NCBI GenBank assembly: GCA_018699935.1
Contig: JABISF010000034.1
Span: forward strand, 1 to 64,000
Direction of reading: 5' to 3'
Source of the DNA: Flavobacteriaceae bacterium
GTDB lineage: Bacteria > Bacteroidota > Bacteroidia > Flavobacteriales > Flavobacteriaceae
Length of the DNA stretch: 64,000 nt
Shown here: piece by piece, positions 26,691-37,996 of the stretch
Layout of the letters: the number at the start of each line of letters is the position of its first letter
How positions within the stretch are numbered: position 1 is the first letter of the stretch
The notes under the pieces: generated by a model
The model's input: the letters and a program-made list of their open reading frames with translations, nothing else
Told to the model about the DNA's origin: nothing
The model's database searches: none
Made by a program: the position numbers and the translations under genes

Positions 26691-28303
26691 CCCGTAAAAT
26701 AAGAAAGGACACTAATTACGATCAAGACTAAAATTGCAGAAGCAATAATGTCTCCTTTGCTATAGCTGTTTCGTACCGCTTCTTTTTGCTCTAATGTCAA
26801 GGTTCCAAAGGTCAATCCAGCAACATTGGCCAAAGAAGGTCGCTCTTGGAACAAGGTTACGGCGATACAAACGCTCACAGAAAAAAGGAACATAAAAATA
26901 CACATATGCGAAAAGTTGATGGTCGCAAAGGTGTACATAAATCCTGTCAAATCTTCCTTCATTAATTCCGCTGAAATTCTTGCAACCGCCACAAAAACCC
27001 CCGAAAAAAGGGTGGCTAGGGCAGCGTCAGAGGTCACTCTTTTCCATAAAATTCCCAATAAAAATACAGCGGTGATGGGCGGAGCGATATAGGATTGTAC
27101 GCTTTGCAAATACTGATAGAGGACTCCCCCACCGATACGCTCCATGATGGGAATCCAAATAATTCCCAAAATCACCATAATCGCAGTGGCCAATTTTCCC
27201 ACATTAAGGAGACGTTTTTCAGAAGTGGCAGGTTTTAATTTTTTGTAAATATCAATGGTAAAAATAGTGGAACAGGAATTGAACACCGAGGCCAAAGAGC
27301 TCATCAATGCTGCCATCAAACCTCCGGCAACCAGTCCTTTAACCCCAACGGGTAGCAAGGTTTTTACCAATAAAGGAAAGGCTTCATCACTGCGATCCAA
27401 TTGAATGATCCCTTTTTGATGCAGGGCAAAAGCAATGACACCGGGAATTAAGAAGATAAAAATGGGGAGTATTTTTAAGTAAGCCCCAAAGATTGCTCCC
27501 CGTCTTCCAATCTTGATATTATTCGCCGCCAAGGTGCGTTGTACTATATATTGATCAGTACACCAATACCAGATTCCAACTACTGTTCCCCCGAAGAGTA
27601 AGCCCGTCCAAGGCAGATCGGGATCGGACATGGGCCGCCACATATTAAAATGGGAACTTCCTGCCGTAGCTTTTAGCTCTTCCCAACCGCCCACGGCATC
27701 CAAGCCGAGATACGTAATTATTAAAGAACCAAAGATCAGGATGACTGTTTGGAGTGTTTCGGTATAAATTACGGCCTTCATTCCTCCGATCACCGTGTAA
27801 ATTCCAGTGAAAATCACGATGCCGATGGCACCATACCAAAAGGGTATGCCTAAAAGTTCAGACACTACGATCCCACCGGCATAGATGGTTACCGAAACTT
27901 TGGTGATTACATAGCCCAAAAGCGAAAAAACAGATAAAAACCAACGCGAACGACTGTCGAATCGTTTTTCCAAAAACTCGGGCATCGTAAACACATTACT
28001 CCTAAAATAGAAGGGTAAAAACAACCATCCTAATAGCAAGACAATCCATGCGTGCAATTCGTAATGCGCCATGGGCATACCGGATTCCGCACCTGTTCCA
28101 GCCAGTCCTACAACGTGTTCCGAACCAATATTGGATGCAAAAATGGAGGCTCCAATTACAAACCAACCAACATTACGACCTGCAAGAAAATAATCCTCGG
28201 TGTTTTTATTTTTTTGCAAAACGACCCAAACAGAGATCCCAATGAGGGCGAAAAAATAAATACTTAAAACAACCCAATCTCCAGTTTCTAAGAGCGAATT
28301 CAT
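26687..28303 (-). CDS. Sodium:solute symporter (SSS family), probable sugar transporter
   Basis: A 538-residue inner-membrane protein with 13-14 transmembrane segments. SGLT-like features are [53 protein letters not shown] and [23 protein letters not shown]. It is translationally coupled to xylA upstream (ATGA overlap, 28300-28303). The context suggests xylose as substrate, though other pentoses or hexoses are possible. Confidence 0.9.
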   Translation of the reverse strand: MNSLLETGDWVVLSIYFFALIGISVWVVLQKNKNTEDYFLAGRNVGWFVIGASIFASNIGSEHVVGLAGTGAESGMPMAHYELHAWIVLLLGWLFLPFYFRSNVFTMPEFLEKRFDSRSRWFLSVFSLLGYVITKVSVTIYAGGIVVSELLGIPFWYGAIGIVIFTGIYTVIGGMKAVIYTETLQTVILIFGSLIITYLGLDAVGGWEELKATAGSSHFNMWRPMSDPDLPWTGLLFGGTVVGIWYWCTDQYIVQRTLAANNIKIGRRGAIFGAYLKILPIFIFLIPGVIAFALHQKGIIQLDRSDEAFPLLVKTLLPVGVKGLVAGGLMAALMSSLASVFNSCSTIFTIDIYKKLKPATSEKRLLNVGKLATAIMVILGIIWIPIMERIGGGVLYQYLQSVQSYIAPPITAVFLLGILWKRVTSDAALATLFSGVFVAVARISAELMKEDLTGFMYTFATINFSHMCIFMFLFSVSVCIAVTLFQERPSLANVAGLTFGTLTLEQKEAVRNSYSKGDIIASAILVLIVISVLSYFTG

Positions 28304-29625
28304 ATGAATTGATTGATAAGGTTTTCAAACAATTCTTGCTTGCCGCTGATGCGCTTCGGATTGCTGTGATTCATCCCAATACTCGCAAGCGCTTCCAAAG
28401 TCAACTCGCCGGTTTCAAAACGTTTTCCTTCACCACTGTCAAAAGAGGCATAGCGTTCTTTTCGCAAGGCATTGTATTTGGACTCGGTAAGGATTTTTTC
28501 AGCCACCAACAAGCCTCTTGCAAAGGTGTCCGCCCCTCCAATATGCGCGTGAAAAATATCGTCGATATCGGTTGAATTTCTTCTGATTTTTGCATCAAAA
28601 TTAACCCCTCCTCCTTGCAAACCTCCGGCTTGAAGAAACACCAACATGGCTTCGGTAACTTCGTATAAATTGACAGGAAACTGATCTGTATCCCATCCGT
28701 TTTGATTGTCTCCACGATTGGCGTCAATACTTCCCAACATACCGGCATGAGCGGCCACTGCCAATTCGTGTTCGAACGAGTGTTGCGCCAAAGTAGCATG
28801 ATTGACTTCAATATTTAATTTAAAATCTTGATCCAGTCCGTATTGGCGAAGAAAACCAATGGCGGTAGCAGCATCAAAATCGTATTGATGTTTCATGGGT
28901 TCCATGGGTTTGGGCTCAATAAAGAAAGTTCCTTTAAAACCTTGAGCACGGGCATAGTCTCGTGCCATAATCAGCATTTGCGCCAAGTGTTCTACCTCAC
29001 GTCCCATATCGGTGTTCAGTAGGGACATATAACCTTCGCGTCCACCCCAGAAAACATAGTTCTCTCCATCCAATGCTAGAGTGGTGTCTAAGGCAATTTT
29101 GATTTGCGCCCCTGCCCGCGCGACGACATTAAAATCGGGGTTGGTAGCAGCACCGTTCATATAGGCGGGATTGGAAAAACAGTTGGCAGTTCCCCACAAT
29201 AGTTTTACTCCGGAAGCTTTTTTCTTTTCGGCTATATAAGCCGCTATGGTTTGCATACGCCTTTCGTGTTCGGCCAAAGTTGGAGCTTCGTCCACTACAT
29301 CCACATCGTGAAAGCAGAAATAGTCAAATCCCAATTTGGTGATCAACTCAAAGGCTGCATCGGCTTTGTCTTTGGCGCGTTGCATAGGATCGCTGGCCTG
29401 ATCCCAAGCAAATGTTTGCGTGCCCGGACCAAAAGGATCTCCTCCTTGCCCGCAGAAGCTGTGCCAATAGGCGATCGCAAACTTAAAATGTTCCTTCATG
29501 CTTTTCCCCATCACCTGCTGATCGGGATTGTAATATTTGAATGCCAAGGGGTTGTCTGATGTTTTCCCTTCAAACTTGATTTCGCCAATACCTTTGTAGT
29601 ATTCTTTTTCTCCTGTTAGTATCAT
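28300..29625 (-). CDS. xylA: Xylose isomerase
   Basis: A 441-residue class II xylose isomerase that interconverts D-xylose and D-xylulose. Metal ligands and catalytic residues are visible in [33 protein letters not shown] and [18 protein letters not shown], with the catalytic His in [14 protein letters not shown]. The start [20 protein letters not shown] is the family N-terminus; the 62 extra residues of the ORF track come from the upstream xylB 3' end. The xylB stop lies 1 nt before this ATG, so the genes are tightly coupled. Confidence 0.97.
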   Translation of the reverse strand: MILTGEKEYYKGIGEIKFEGKTSDNPLAFKYYNPDQQVMGKSMKEHFKFAIAYWHSFCGQGGDPFGPGTQTFAWDQASDPMQRAKDKADAAFELITKLGFDYFCFHDVDVVDEAPTLAEHERRMQTIAAYIAEKKKASGVKLLWGTANCFSNPAYMNGAATNPDFNVVARAGAQIKIALDTTLALDGENYVFWGGREGYMSLLNTDMGREVEHLAQMLIMARDYARAQGFKGTFFIEPKPMEPMKHQYDFDAATAIGFLRQYGLDQDFKLNIEVNHATLAQHSFEHELAVAAHAGMLGSIDANRGDNQNGWDTDQFPVNLYEVTEAMLVFLQAGGLQGGGVNFDAKIRRNSTDIDDIFHAHIGGADTFARGLLVAEKILTESKYNALRKERYASFDSGEGKRFETGELTLEALASIGMNHSNPKRISGKQELFENLINQFI

Positions 29626-29626
29626 T

Positions 29627-31117
29627 TTAATTATTTGGTTTGTTAAGTATATAATGTAATTCTTTTTTCCATTTGGAATAGGCTGCTTTGTAAGCGGTAT
29701 TATCTGCTTCCGGCTCAAAAAGTCCAACGCGGTCTTGATCTGAAACACTTTTGCTGTAGGCATCAAATGCATTGGGTTGGATTCCGGCTGCCCGTGCTGC
29801 TCCCACGGCACCTGTGGTATTATAAATTTCTATGGGGTGACCAATAAGGCTGCAAAGCGTTTTTGAAAATATTTCTGAGCGAAATAAATTGTCATTCCCC
29901 GCACGTATGACGCGAATATCCAATTGATCCTCTTGCAAGATTTCCATTCCATAAGCGAAGGAAAAGGCAATGCCCTCCAAGGCAGATCGAAGTAAATGCC
30001 CTGCTCCGTGAAGATTTAGATTTAAATTAGAAAACTGTGCGCCGGGGGTTTTGTTCTCCAGCATACGCTCGGCCCCATTGCCAAAAGACAAGTTCACCAA
30101 TCCTTGACTACCAATGGGAACGGCTGCTGCCAGTCGATTCATTTCATTATAATCACTGATTCCCGTGATTTTCCGCAACCAACTGTATTGAATTCCTGCC
30201 CCATTTACACATAATAATTTCCCGATGGTTGGGGCTTGTGCAGTATAATTTACATGGGCAAAACTATTGATCCGGCTGTATTCTTTTGCAGCAATACTGT
30301 CGGTGATGGCAAACAACACCCCAGAGGTACCTCCCGTTGCTGCCACCTCTCCGGGATGTAAAATATTGAGCGAAAGCGCATTGTTGGGTTGATCTCCAGC
30401 GCGATAGCGAATAGGAATGTTTTCCGGTAAGCCTGTGGCAGCTGCTCCGGCTTTATGCACGCTCCCTTGGTCAGAAAAATTTTCAACTATGGTAGGGGTC
30501 AGTGCTGTTGAAATTCCATAATACTCCAATAACCAATCGGCAACCTTGTTTTCCTTATAATCCCAAAGTATTCCTTCCGAAAGTCCGTTTTTGGTGGTGG
30601 CAATAGTACCGCTCAACTTAAAGGCGATATAATCCCCAGGCAGCATATAGTAGGCTGCTTTGGCGTAAAGTTCGGGTTCGTTTTCTTTGACCCATTTGAG
30701 TTTGGAAGCCGTAAAATTTCCAGGAGCATTCAATAAATGCTTGCCGTATTTTTCTTCGCCCAAATCAGCAGCAGCTTGAGCACCAATGCCAACGGCACGA
30801 CTATCGCACCAAATGATGGAATCGCGCAGCACTTTTTTATCGGCGTCCAAAAGCACCAAGCCGTGCATTTGATAAGAAATCCCAATAGCTGCAATTCTTT
30901 TAGCATCTATCTGATTTTCGTGGATGATCCGCCGGGTGGCAGTACACAAATGCGTCCACCACATTTCTGGGTCTTGCTCTGCCCAATCGGCTTGAACCGC
31001 CTGTATGGGCATTTCTGTGGCAGGTTCACTCACCACCGCTATTTTCTTTTGCGTTTTGGCATCCACCAAGGCAACTTTTACCGAGGAACTTCCAATGTCA
31101 TATCCAATATTATACAC
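29627..31117 (-). CDS. xylB: Xylulokinase (FGGY family)
   Basis: A 496-residue carbohydrate kinase. The FGGY N-terminal ATP/phosphate motif is [14 protein letters not shown], the substrate-site segment [11 protein letters not shown] follows, and the C-terminal domain has [11 protein letters not shown] and [16 protein letters not shown]. It phosphorylates D-xylulose made by XylA to xylulose-5-phosphate for the pentose phosphate pathway. Order on the transcript is xylB-xylA-symporter-FGE-like. A 6-bp inverted repeat at 31150-31185 separates it from the upstream oxidase gene. Confidence 0.93.
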   Translation of the reverse strand: MYNIGYDIGSSSVKVALVDAKTQKKIAVVSEPATEMPIQAVQADWAEQDPEMWWTHLCTATRRIIHENQIDAKRIAAIGISYQMHGLVLLDADKKVLRDSIIWCDSRAVGIGAQAAADLGEEKYGKHLLNAPGNFTASKLKWVKENEPELYAKAAYYMLPGDYIAFKLSGTIATTKNGLSEGILWDYKENKVADWLLEYYGISTALTPTIVENFSDQGSVHKAGAAATGLPENIPIRYRAGDQPNNALSLNILHPGEVAATGGTSGVLFAITDSIAAKEYSRINSFAHVNYTAQAPTIGKLLCVNGAGIQYSWLRKITGISDYNEMNRLAAAVPIGSQGLVNLSFGNGAERMLENKTPGAQFSNLNLNLHGAGHLLRSALEGIAFSFAYGMEILQEDQLDIRVIRAGNDNLFRSEIFSKTLCSLIGHPIEIYNTTGAVGAARAAGIQPNAFDAYSKSVSDQDRVGLFEPEADNTAYKAAYSKWKKELHYILNKPNN

Positions 31118-31149
31118 CGTTCTGTTTAAGTTTATAAATATAAAAAATT

Positions 31150-31185
31150 GCGTCCTTTATTCACATATAATATTCCAATGGACGC
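31150..31185 (-). terminator. Weak terminator-like inverted repeat between the oxidase gene and xylB
   Basis: GCGTCC and GGACGC are separated by 24 nt, just after the oxidase stop codon, and the minus-strand right arm runs into AATTTTTT. The loop is long, so termination is only a possibility; an operator for the xyl genes is the alternative. Confidence 0.3.
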
Positions 31186-31186
31186 T

Positions 31187-32344
31187 TTAATGTTTTGTTT
31201 TGACCAAAAATTTATGAAAATCCGAAGTGTTTTCACACCCAATTTGTTCCATGATTTGTTTGAGTTCTGTCTTGATCAGCCCCATGGTGTGATCGCCTCC
31301 TTTATTTCCCAATGCACCGACACCGTACATAAACGAACGTCCCATAAAAGTGAATTCAGCACCTTGCGCCATACTTCTGGCAATGTCCGGACCGGAACGA
31401 ATCCCACTGTCCATCATCAAGGTAATTTTGTCTGAAAATTTTTCTTTTAAATCGCGTAATGCATGTATGGTGGATTGTCCGGCATCCAATTGACGTCCAC
31501 CGTGATTGGACACTATAATTCCATCAATTCCCAAGGCGATGGCTTTTTCCATATCGGCCTCACTCGCCACCCCTTTCAATACAATTTTTCCTTTCCAAAG
31601 GTCCCGTATGGGCTTGATTTTTTCTTCGTTCAAACGTCCATCAAAAGTTTCATCCATGAATTTGCCCAATTGTTTCAAGTCCAAACCTTTGGGCATATAA
31701 GGTTTTAATGATTCAAATTCGGGTTGCCCATTGAGGAGCGTTTTTGCTGCCCATTCGGGACGTTTAAATATTTGAATAAAATTGTTGATCGACATTTTTG
31801 GAGGCATCGCCAAACCGTTGCGGATGTCGCGAGGACGAAAACCAAAGGTGGGTACATCACTCAACAATACCAAAACGGGATAGGCTGCAGCAGCGGCACG
31901 TTTTAACAAATCGTCACGCACTTCGGTTTTTGCTGGATGATACAACTGAAACCAAGCTTTACCCTCGGTAATTTCCCCTATGGTTTCGATGCTACCGGTG
32001 GTGACCGTACTCAAAATAAAAGGCAGGTTGTGTTCGTGCGCCGCTCGAGCCAAAATTTCTGGAGCTTTGGGCCACATCAGTCCTTGGAGTCCTACCGGTG
32101 CCACCCCAAAAGGGGCGTCATAAGTATGTCCAAAAAGCGTGGTTTTTAAATCTACGGTAATATTGGACTTTAAATATTGTGGAATGAACTCGAGTTCCCG
32201 AATCTCTTTGGTGTTTTTTTCTAAATTGACATCTTCATTGCATCCTCCGTCCAAATACTCAAAGGCAAATTTGGGCATTTTACGTGCCGCTTTAGCACGC
32301 AAATCCGCTACCGAAGGGTATTTAGAAAGAAAGGAATATGACAT
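31187..32344 (-). CDS. FMN-dependent alpha-hydroxy-acid oxidase/dehydrogenase (LldD-like)
   Basis: A 385-residue TIM-barrel flavoprotein of the L-lactate dehydrogenase/glycolate oxidase family. The active-site His and FMN-binding region is SNHGGRQLDAGQSTI, preceded by KGVASEADMEKAIALGIDG and followed by MDSGIRSGPDIARSMAQGA. The N-terminus FAFEYLDGGCNEDVNLEKN is also typical. It oxidises L-lactate or another 2-hydroxy acid; the substrate cannot be fixed from sequence. It sits upstream of xylB on the same strand. Confidence 0.9.
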   Translation of the reverse strand: MSYSFLSKYPSVADLRAKAARKMPKFAFEYLDGGCNEDVNLEKNTKEIRELEFIPQYLKSNITVDLKTTLFGHTYDAPFGVAPVGLQGLMWPKAPEILARAAHEHNLPFILSTVTTGSIETIGEITEGKAWFQLYHPAKTEVRDDLLKRAAAAAYPVLVLLSDVPTFGFRPRDIRNGLAMPPKMSINNFIQIFKRPEWAAKTLLNGQPEFESLKPYMPKGLDLKQLGKFMDETFDGRLNEEKIKPIRDLWKGKIVLKGVASEADMEKAIALGIDGIIVSNHGGRQLDAGQSTIHALRDLKEKFSDKITLMMDSGIRSGPDIARSMAQGAEFTFMGRSFMYGVGALGNKGGDHTMGLIKTELKQIMEQIGCENTSDFHKFLVKTKH

Positions 32345-32535
32345 GAATTGGAATATTTATTTGGTGTTGTAGTTTTAAAACCTAAAAATATAAAAAAAGT
32401 GGCCTACCCCCCTTGGTTTTTTATTCAAATTCGACCAAATCTGGATAAAAATTGATCGAAAATCGAATTTTGATTTTATGCGATAAAATAAATCATTACT
32501 TTCATTACTCATTAACGACTAATAAATATTAAACA

Positions 32536-33585
32536 ATGAAAAATAATGCGTCTCACTTTTCGAGAAGAAATTTTATAGCTTCCACAGCAACAGTTGCTGC
32601 TGGACTTAGCTTAGGGGGTTCAAAAGTTTGGGGAGCTCCCGCTTACATTCCCCATTTATTGGAACCCAATTCCAAGATCAACGGAGTACAATTGGGCACC
32701 ATTACCTACTCCTTTCGATCCTTAAAAGATCAAAGCGCAGAAGCCACGCTGCAATATGTATTGGACTGTGGTATCAGTGCTGTTGAATTGATGGGTGATC
32801 CCGCAGAGACCTTTGCCGGAAAACCTGAAAACCCTGTAGATCGAAGAAAATATTACGGTTTAATGCGCGCCGAAAGAGATGGAAAACTCACCGCCGATCA
32901 AGAAAAAGAATTCAATGAACTGAAAGCCCAAGGGGAAGATTATGAAAAACAATTGGAGCGCTGGGACAAGCAGGCGAGCTTGAGTAAAATGGAAACACTG
33001 CGCAAAATGTACAATGCCGCTGGAGTTTCCATTTATGCCTACAAACCCGATCGTTTTTTAAGAAAAGGCAATTCTGATGAAAACATCAACTTTGCCATGC
33101 AAGCCGGAAAAATATTGGGGGCTTCTCATGTTACTATAGAACTTCCTCGCGAAGCCGATTACACCCTAAAATTGGGGAAAATGGCGGAGCAAAACGGTAT
33201 TTTAGTGGCTTATCACGGGCACGAACAACAACACCCTGAGTGGTGGGATGTCGCCTTGGAAAAGTCGCCCAACAATGCGATGAACATGGATTTGGGACAT
33301 TTTGTAGCTGCCGGAAACTTAGAACCCCTGCAAACCATTCAGCAAAAGCATCAATGGATCAAAAGTATGCACGTAAAGGATCGTAGAAATCCCGCCAACG
33401 GAAAGAGTAATTTGCCTTTTGGTCAAGGGGATACTCCCATCGTAGAGGCTTTACAATTGATGCGCAACCAAAAATATACGTTTCCAGCCACCATCGAATA
33501 CGAATACGAAACCCCCGAAGGTTCGGATGTGATTTCGGAAATCAAAAAATGTGTTGCCTATTGCAAAAATGCATTAGAATCATAA
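32536..33585 (+). CDS. Tat-exported sugar phosphate isomerase/epimerase-like TIM-barrel protein
   Basis: A 349-residue protein with a twin-arginine signal (FSRRNFIASTATVAAGL) and an AP-endonuclease-2-type TIM barrel. Family features include VQLGTITYSFRSL near the start, VELMGDPAETFAGKPENP, VAYHGHEQQHPEWW, NMDLGHFVAAGN and MHVKDRR, which hold the divalent-metal ligands. Exported members of this family are common in Bacteroidota and act on unknown sugars. An insertion at about 95-150 (AERDGKLTADQEKEFNELK) is charged and helical. No operon partner lies on this strand. Confidence 0.85.
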   Translation: MKNNASHFSRRNFIASTATVAAGLSLGGSKVWGAPAYIPHLLEPNSKINGVQLGTITYSFRSLKDQSAEATLQYVLDCGISAVELMGDPAETFAGKPENPVDRRKYYGLMRAERDGKLTADQEKEFNELKAQGEDYEKQLERWDKQASLSKMETLRKMYNAAGVSIYAYKPDRFLRKGNSDENINFAMQAGKILGASHVTIELPREADYTLKLGKMAEQNGILVAYHGHEQQHPEWWDVALEKSPNNAMNMDLGHFVAAGNLEPLQTIQQKHQWIKSMHVKDRRNPANGKSNLPFGQGDTPIVEALQLMRNQKYTFPATIEYEYETPEGSDVISEIKKCVAYCKNALES

Positions 33586-33619
33586 CCCCAATGGTCGACA
33601 GGATTGAAATCTTAGCTTT

Positions 33620-36013
33620 TTATTTAAGCTGCATCCAACTGAAATCGCTGTGAATTTTCAGCGATTTGGTGGAAGGATTCCAATCCAGGTCGGTCAGTTT
33701 TGATTTTTTCCCGTCCAGGTTAATACTTTTAGGCTCAAAAGGAAGTCCCACAAATTTCATTGTATACGTATGATGTTTGCTGGTGTATTTTCCTTCCATA
33801 TGTTGTTGAAGGTGTAACTCCTTTTCATTTCCAATCAATTTGATGGAGCGCAACAAATATTTTCCTTTGGTATAGTCATACCCATCGTTGCTATCCTCAA
33901 AAATCATGGATTTTTCAGTACCTTCTTTGAAATACACATCGAGTTTCAAATCGTCTATTTGCTTCTCCCCCACATATTGTTGAATCGGATATTTTGGAAT
34001 GATCGATCCCGCTTTGATAAACAACGGCATCTGATCGATGGGAGCATCCACCCATAATTCACGTCCGCCAGCCATTTGAGCATCGCTCCACATATTATAC
34101 CAATCTCCTTTGGGTAAATAGATTCTACGTCCATTAACATTGGGTTCCTGTATGGGACACACCAAGATTTGGTTTCCAAAAACAAATTCATCGGAACGGT
34201 AGTGTGTTTGCGGATCTTCTTGATCAAAATAAACCAACGGCTTGATCAATGGGGTTCCATTTTTAAAATAATCATAAAACATGGAATAGATATACGGCAG
34301 TAATTGGTAGCGTAATTCTACAAATTTTCGGGTGATGTCCAGCACTTCCGGACCAAAGGCCCAAGGCTCTTGGTCGCCGTGATGTCCCGAAGAATGAACG
34401 CGACAAAAGGGATGGAATACACCCAGTTGAATCCAACGGGTGAAGAGTTCACCAGAGGGTTGCTCGGCAAACCCGCCAATATCGGTTCCGGCAAAGCCCA
34501 TTCCACTGATGGAAAGGCGTTGAATTTGCACATTGGCCAACCACAGATGTTCCCAAGAAGCCACATTGTCGCCCGTCCAAGAGGAAGTATAGCGTTGTCC
34601 TCCCGAATAATTGGCACGGGTGATGACAAAAGGGCGTTTGGGATAGGCGTGTTTTTTTACACCTTCATAGGTGGCGCGCGTCATTTGCATTCCATAAATA
34701 TTGTGCGCTTTTCGATGGCTACAACGGTTGCCATCATAATCATGCCGTACATCGTTGGGAAAGGTTTTGTTGGGCACCTCCATCACAGCGGGTTCGTTCA
34801 TGTCGTTCCAAACTCCGTGTACACCAATGTCGTGCATCAATTCTTGAAACAAGTCGGCCCACCAAGCGCGCACTTCTGGATTGGTAAAGTCCGGGAAATA
34901 ACATTCGCCGGGCCAAACCTTTCCTTTCATATAGGAACCATCGGCGCGTTTGCAAAAATAATCTTTCTCCAAAGCCTCTTTAAAAACCTCATACTCATTG
35001 TCCACTTTGATTCCCGGATCAATAATTACTATGGTTTTAAAACCGTCTTTTTTCAGTTCATCCACCATTCTTTTGGGGTCAGGAAAATAGTCTTTGTTCC
35101 AAGTAAAACATCGAAAACCTTCCATATAATCGATGTCCAAATAGATGGCATCGCAAGGAAAATTGAGGGTTCTAAATTTGGAGGTAATCTCTTTTACTTT
35201 GGCTTCTGGATAATAACTCCACTTGCACTGGTGATAACCCAACGCCCAAAGGGGTGGTAGTTCGGGTTTTCCCGTAAGATCGGTATAGGTTGTAACCACA
35301 TCTGCCATTTTTGGTCCGTAGATGAAATAATAATTCATTTCGCCTCCGTCTGCCCAAAAGCTGGAAACGTTTCTTCTTTCATGACAGAAATCAAAATGAG
35401 TTTTGAAGGTATTGTCAAAAAAGACTCCATAAGCAGATTGCTTGTTTAGGGCTATATAAAAAGGAACCGTTTTATAGACCTCATCCAAATCTTTACCGTA
35501 AGCATATTGATCGGTATTCCAATTGGAAACTCTTTTTCCTTTGAGGTTAAAACTTGTAGGCTTGTCACCCAAACCGTAAAAACATTCTCCTTCGGGGGAA
35601 TGCTTACTCATTTTTACATAGTTTCCGCCGTGTTCGAAAGTCTCTTCCCAATGAAACCCAAGTTCATCCTCAAGAATCAGACTGCCATCGAGTTCATAGA
35701 TGCCCACGCGCAAATCTTTTTTGGAAACTTTGCACTGTACCTTACTGGTAGTGATGATCACTACATCTTCCTGATCTTCAAGATTTAATTCATTGTAGCC
35801 ATGAGGGTGATCGTCGATGGCATAGGAAAAATCTTTTTCAAAATACCCCTCGGGGGCATAACGAAACCGCAGTATGCTGTCACGAATGACTTCGATCATG
35901 AGCTTTACCCCATTTTCAGCAGTGAATTCAATTATATTGGATGATTTTTTAAAGTTTTTTAAGGCCGTTGGAAATAGATTTCCTTTATACTCTAATTCGG
36001 TATTTGTAATCAT
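33620..36013 (-). CDS. Glycoside hydrolase family 31 alpha-glucosidase
   Basis: A 797-residue GH31 enzyme. The nucleophile Asp lies in GVWNDMNEPAVM and the acid/base Asp in SWTGDNVASWEHL. The N-terminal galactose-mutarotase-like domain and C-terminal beta domains are present. There is no signal peptide, so it probably acts in the cytoplasm on alpha-glucans or maltose. It is the last gene of the glgE-mak-glgB-GH31 operon, 15 nt after glgB, suggesting turnover or trimming of the same glucan. Confidence 0.94.
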   Translation of the reverse strand: MITNTELEYKGNLFPTALKNFKKSSNIIEFTAENGVKLMIEVIRDSILRFRYAPEGYFEKDFSYAIDDHPHGYNELNLEDQEDVVIITTSKVQCKVSKKDLRVGIYELDGSLILEDELGFHWEETFEHGGNYVKMSKHSPEGECFYGLGDKPTSFNLKGKRVSNWNTDQYAYGKDLDEVYKTVPFYIALNKQSAYGVFFDNTFKTHFDFCHERRNVSSFWADGGEMNYYFIYGPKMADVVTTYTDLTGKPELPPLWALGYHQCKWSYYPEAKVKEITSKFRTLNFPCDAIYLDIDYMEGFRCFTWNKDYFPDPKRMVDELKKDGFKTIVIIDPGIKVDNEYEVFKEALEKDYFCKRADGSYMKGKVWPGECYFPDFTNPEVRAWWADLFQELMHDIGVHGVWNDMNEPAVMEVPNKTFPNDVRHDYDGNRCSHRKAHNIYGMQMTRATYEGVKKHAYPKRPFVITRANYSGGQRYTSSWTGDNVASWEHLWLANVQIQRLSISGMGFAGTDIGGFAEQPSGELFTRWIQLGVFHPFCRVHSSGHHGDQEPWAFGPEVLDITRKFVELRYQLLPYIYSMFYDYFKNGTPLIKPLVYFDQEDPQTHYRSDEFVFGNQILVCPIQEPNVNGRRIYLPKGDWYNMWSDAQMAGGRELWVDAPIDQMPLFIKAGSIIPKYPIQQYVGEKQIDDLKLDVYFKEGTEKSMIFEDSNDGYDYTKGKYLLRSIKLIGNEKELHLQQHMEGKYTSKHHTYTMKFVGLPFEPKSINLDGKKSKLTDLDWNPSTKSLKIHSDFSWMQLK

Positions 36014-36028
36014 GTACTTATGGTCGTA

Positions 36029-37945
36029 TTAAAAAATTAGTTTGTAAACGTGAATTCCCAAAGGGGGAATCTCTAATGAAACAGAGGCTTTTTGATTATG
36101 CGCCGGGCTGTTTTGAATCTCTATAATTTCGGCATAGTTGATTTTTGATCCTCCGTATTTTTCGGCATCAGAATTAAAAATCAATTGGAGCTGTTTTCCT
36201 TTGGGTACGCCCAAAGTATAGTCTTCCATATGCCGTGGAGTTCCATTCATCACCACGATCAATTGTTCTTTTTTGTTTTTCCCTTTTCGGATATAACTTA
36301 AAACCGCATTTTGATGGTCTTGAAAGTCTATCCATTCAAAACCTGCCGCCGTAAATTGTAATTCATAAAGGGCTTTTTCACTTTTGTATAGTTGGTTTAA
36401 ATCTTGAATCAGCTTTTGAATTCCTTTGTGATAATCGTACTGCAACAAATGCCAATTCAAACTGGATTGAAAATTCCACTCTTCGCTTTGTCCAAATTCA
36501 CCTCCCATAAAGAGTAATTTGGTTCCGGGATGTGTAAACATATAGGCATACATCAAACGCAAATTGGCAAAACGCTGCCATTCATCTCCGGGCATTCTTC
36601 CCAACAATGACTGCTTTCCATAGACCACTTCATCGTGACTGAGTGGCAACATAAAGTTTTCGGAAAAGGCATACGTCATGCTGAAAGTGATGTCGTTTTG
36701 GTGGTAGGAACGGTAGATGGGGTCTTTTTTAAAATACTCCAACGTATCATGCATCCATCCCATCATCCATTTCATCCCAAATCCTAAGCCGCCAATATCG
36801 GTGGGTTTTGAAACCATAGGAAAAGAAGTCGATTCTTCGGCTATGGTTTGTATTCCGTCAAAAGTGGAATAGAGATAATAATTCAATTCTTTGAGAAAAG
36901 AAATGGCTGCCAAATTCTCTCTTCCCCCAAACTCATTAGGCTCCCATTCTCCGTCTTCGCGAGAATAATCGAGATATAAAATAGAAGCCACGGCATCTAC
37001 CCGCAACCCATCGATATGATACTGATCGCACCAAAATGCGGCATTGCTGATTAAAAAGGAGCGTACTTCTGCACGTTCATAATTAAAAATCAAACTTTTC
37101 CAATCGGGATGATATCCTTTTTTGATATCGGGATGTTCATAAACACAGGACCCATCAAAATTTCCCAAACCGTGTGCGTCCGCTGGAAAATGCGAAGGCA
37201 CCCAATCCAAAATGACGGCAATATCAGCCTGGTGAAATGCGTCCACCAAAGCGGCAAAAGCCTCGGGATTTCCAAAGCGACTGCTGGGTGCAAAATAGCC
37301 CGTGATTTGATAACCCCAGGAGGGATCGTAGGGAAATTCCATAATCGGCATCAATTCCACATGCGTAAAACCCATTTCAGCTACATAACGCACCAATTGA
37401 TCCGCCAATTCTTCATAACTTAAAAAACGATTTTCTTCTACATTGCGTTTCCACGAAGACAAATGCACTTCGTACACCGAATTGGGTTGATCCAAACGGT
37501 TTACTTTGGCTCTTTTTTTCAACCATTTTTGATCCTTCCAACGGTAGTTGGGTTGGTGAACAATGGAGGCAGTATTGGGAGGATTTTCGCAATACATAGC
37601 AAAAGGGTCCGCTTTTTCAATACGACGGTCGTCGATATTCGATTGGATGCTGTATTTGTATTTGGTTCCGGATTTTACTTTTGGAATAAAACCTTCCCAG
37701 ATGCCACTTTCGTCCCATCGCACTTGAAGCGGATGTTCTCCTTCAATCCAATAATTGAAATCTCCCACCACAGAAACCGCTTTGGCAGCAGGTGCCCAAA
37801 CGGCAAAATAAATTCCTTCTTCCCCTTCTACTTTCATCGGATGCGCTCCGAATTTTTCATAGAGTTTATAGTGCTTTCCGGACTTGAACAAAGCAATGTC
37901 AAAATCGGTAAATCGCGAAAAGGTTTTTACAGCCTGTTTCATCAT
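36029..37945 (-). CDS. glgB: 1,4-alpha-glucan branching enzyme
   Basis: A 638-residue GH13 enzyme with an N-terminal CBM48 domain (FAVWAPAAKAVSVVGDFNYW). Catalytic regions are visible: the nucleophile in GLRVDAVASILYLDY, the acid/base in TIAEESTSFP, and PLSHDEVVYGKQSLL. It introduces alpha-1,6 branches into linear alpha-1,4 glucan. Its position beside glgE and maltokinase suggests it branches GlgE products. 51 nt separate it from the maltokinase gene. Confidence 0.97.
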   Translation of the reverse strand: MMKQAVKTFSRFTDFDIALFKSGKHYKLYEKFGAHPMKVEGEEGIYFAVWAPAAKAVSVVGDFNYWIEGEHPLQVRWDESGIWEGFIPKVKSGTKYKYSIQSNIDDRRIEKADPFAMYCENPPNTASIVHQPNYRWKDQKWLKKRAKVNRLDQPNSVYEVHLSSWKRNVEENRFLSYEELADQLVRYVAEMGFTHVELMPIMEFPYDPSWGYQITGYFAPSSRFGNPEAFAALVDAFHQADIAVILDWVPSHFPADAHGLGNFDGSCVYEHPDIKKGYHPDWKSLIFNYERAEVRSFLISNAAFWCDQYHIDGLRVDAVASILYLDYSREDGEWEPNEFGGRENLAAISFLKELNYYLYSTFDGIQTIAEESTSFPMVSKPTDIGGLGFGMKWMMGWMHDTLEYFKKDPIYRSYHQNDITFSMTYAFSENFMLPLSHDEVVYGKQSLLGRMPGDEWQRFANLRLMYAYMFTHPGTKLLFMGGEFGQSEEWNFQSSLNWHLLQYDYHKGIQKLIQDLNQLYKSEKALYELQFTAAGFEWIDFQDHQNAVLSYIRKGKNKKEQLIVVMNGTPRHMEDYTLGVPKGKQLQLIFNSDAEKYGGSKINYAEIIEIQNSPAHNQKASVSLEIPPLGIHVYKLIF

Positions 37946-37996
37946 TTTTTTTTGTTTTGTTTCAAGTTGTTTTCATGTTCTTGTCCACAACTTTTT

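Noticed and set aside
34370-35260. 296-codon plus-strand ORF inside the GH31 gene
   Set aside because: It is antisense to a clearly real GH31 gene with catalytic motifs, and its sequence is a composition shadow.
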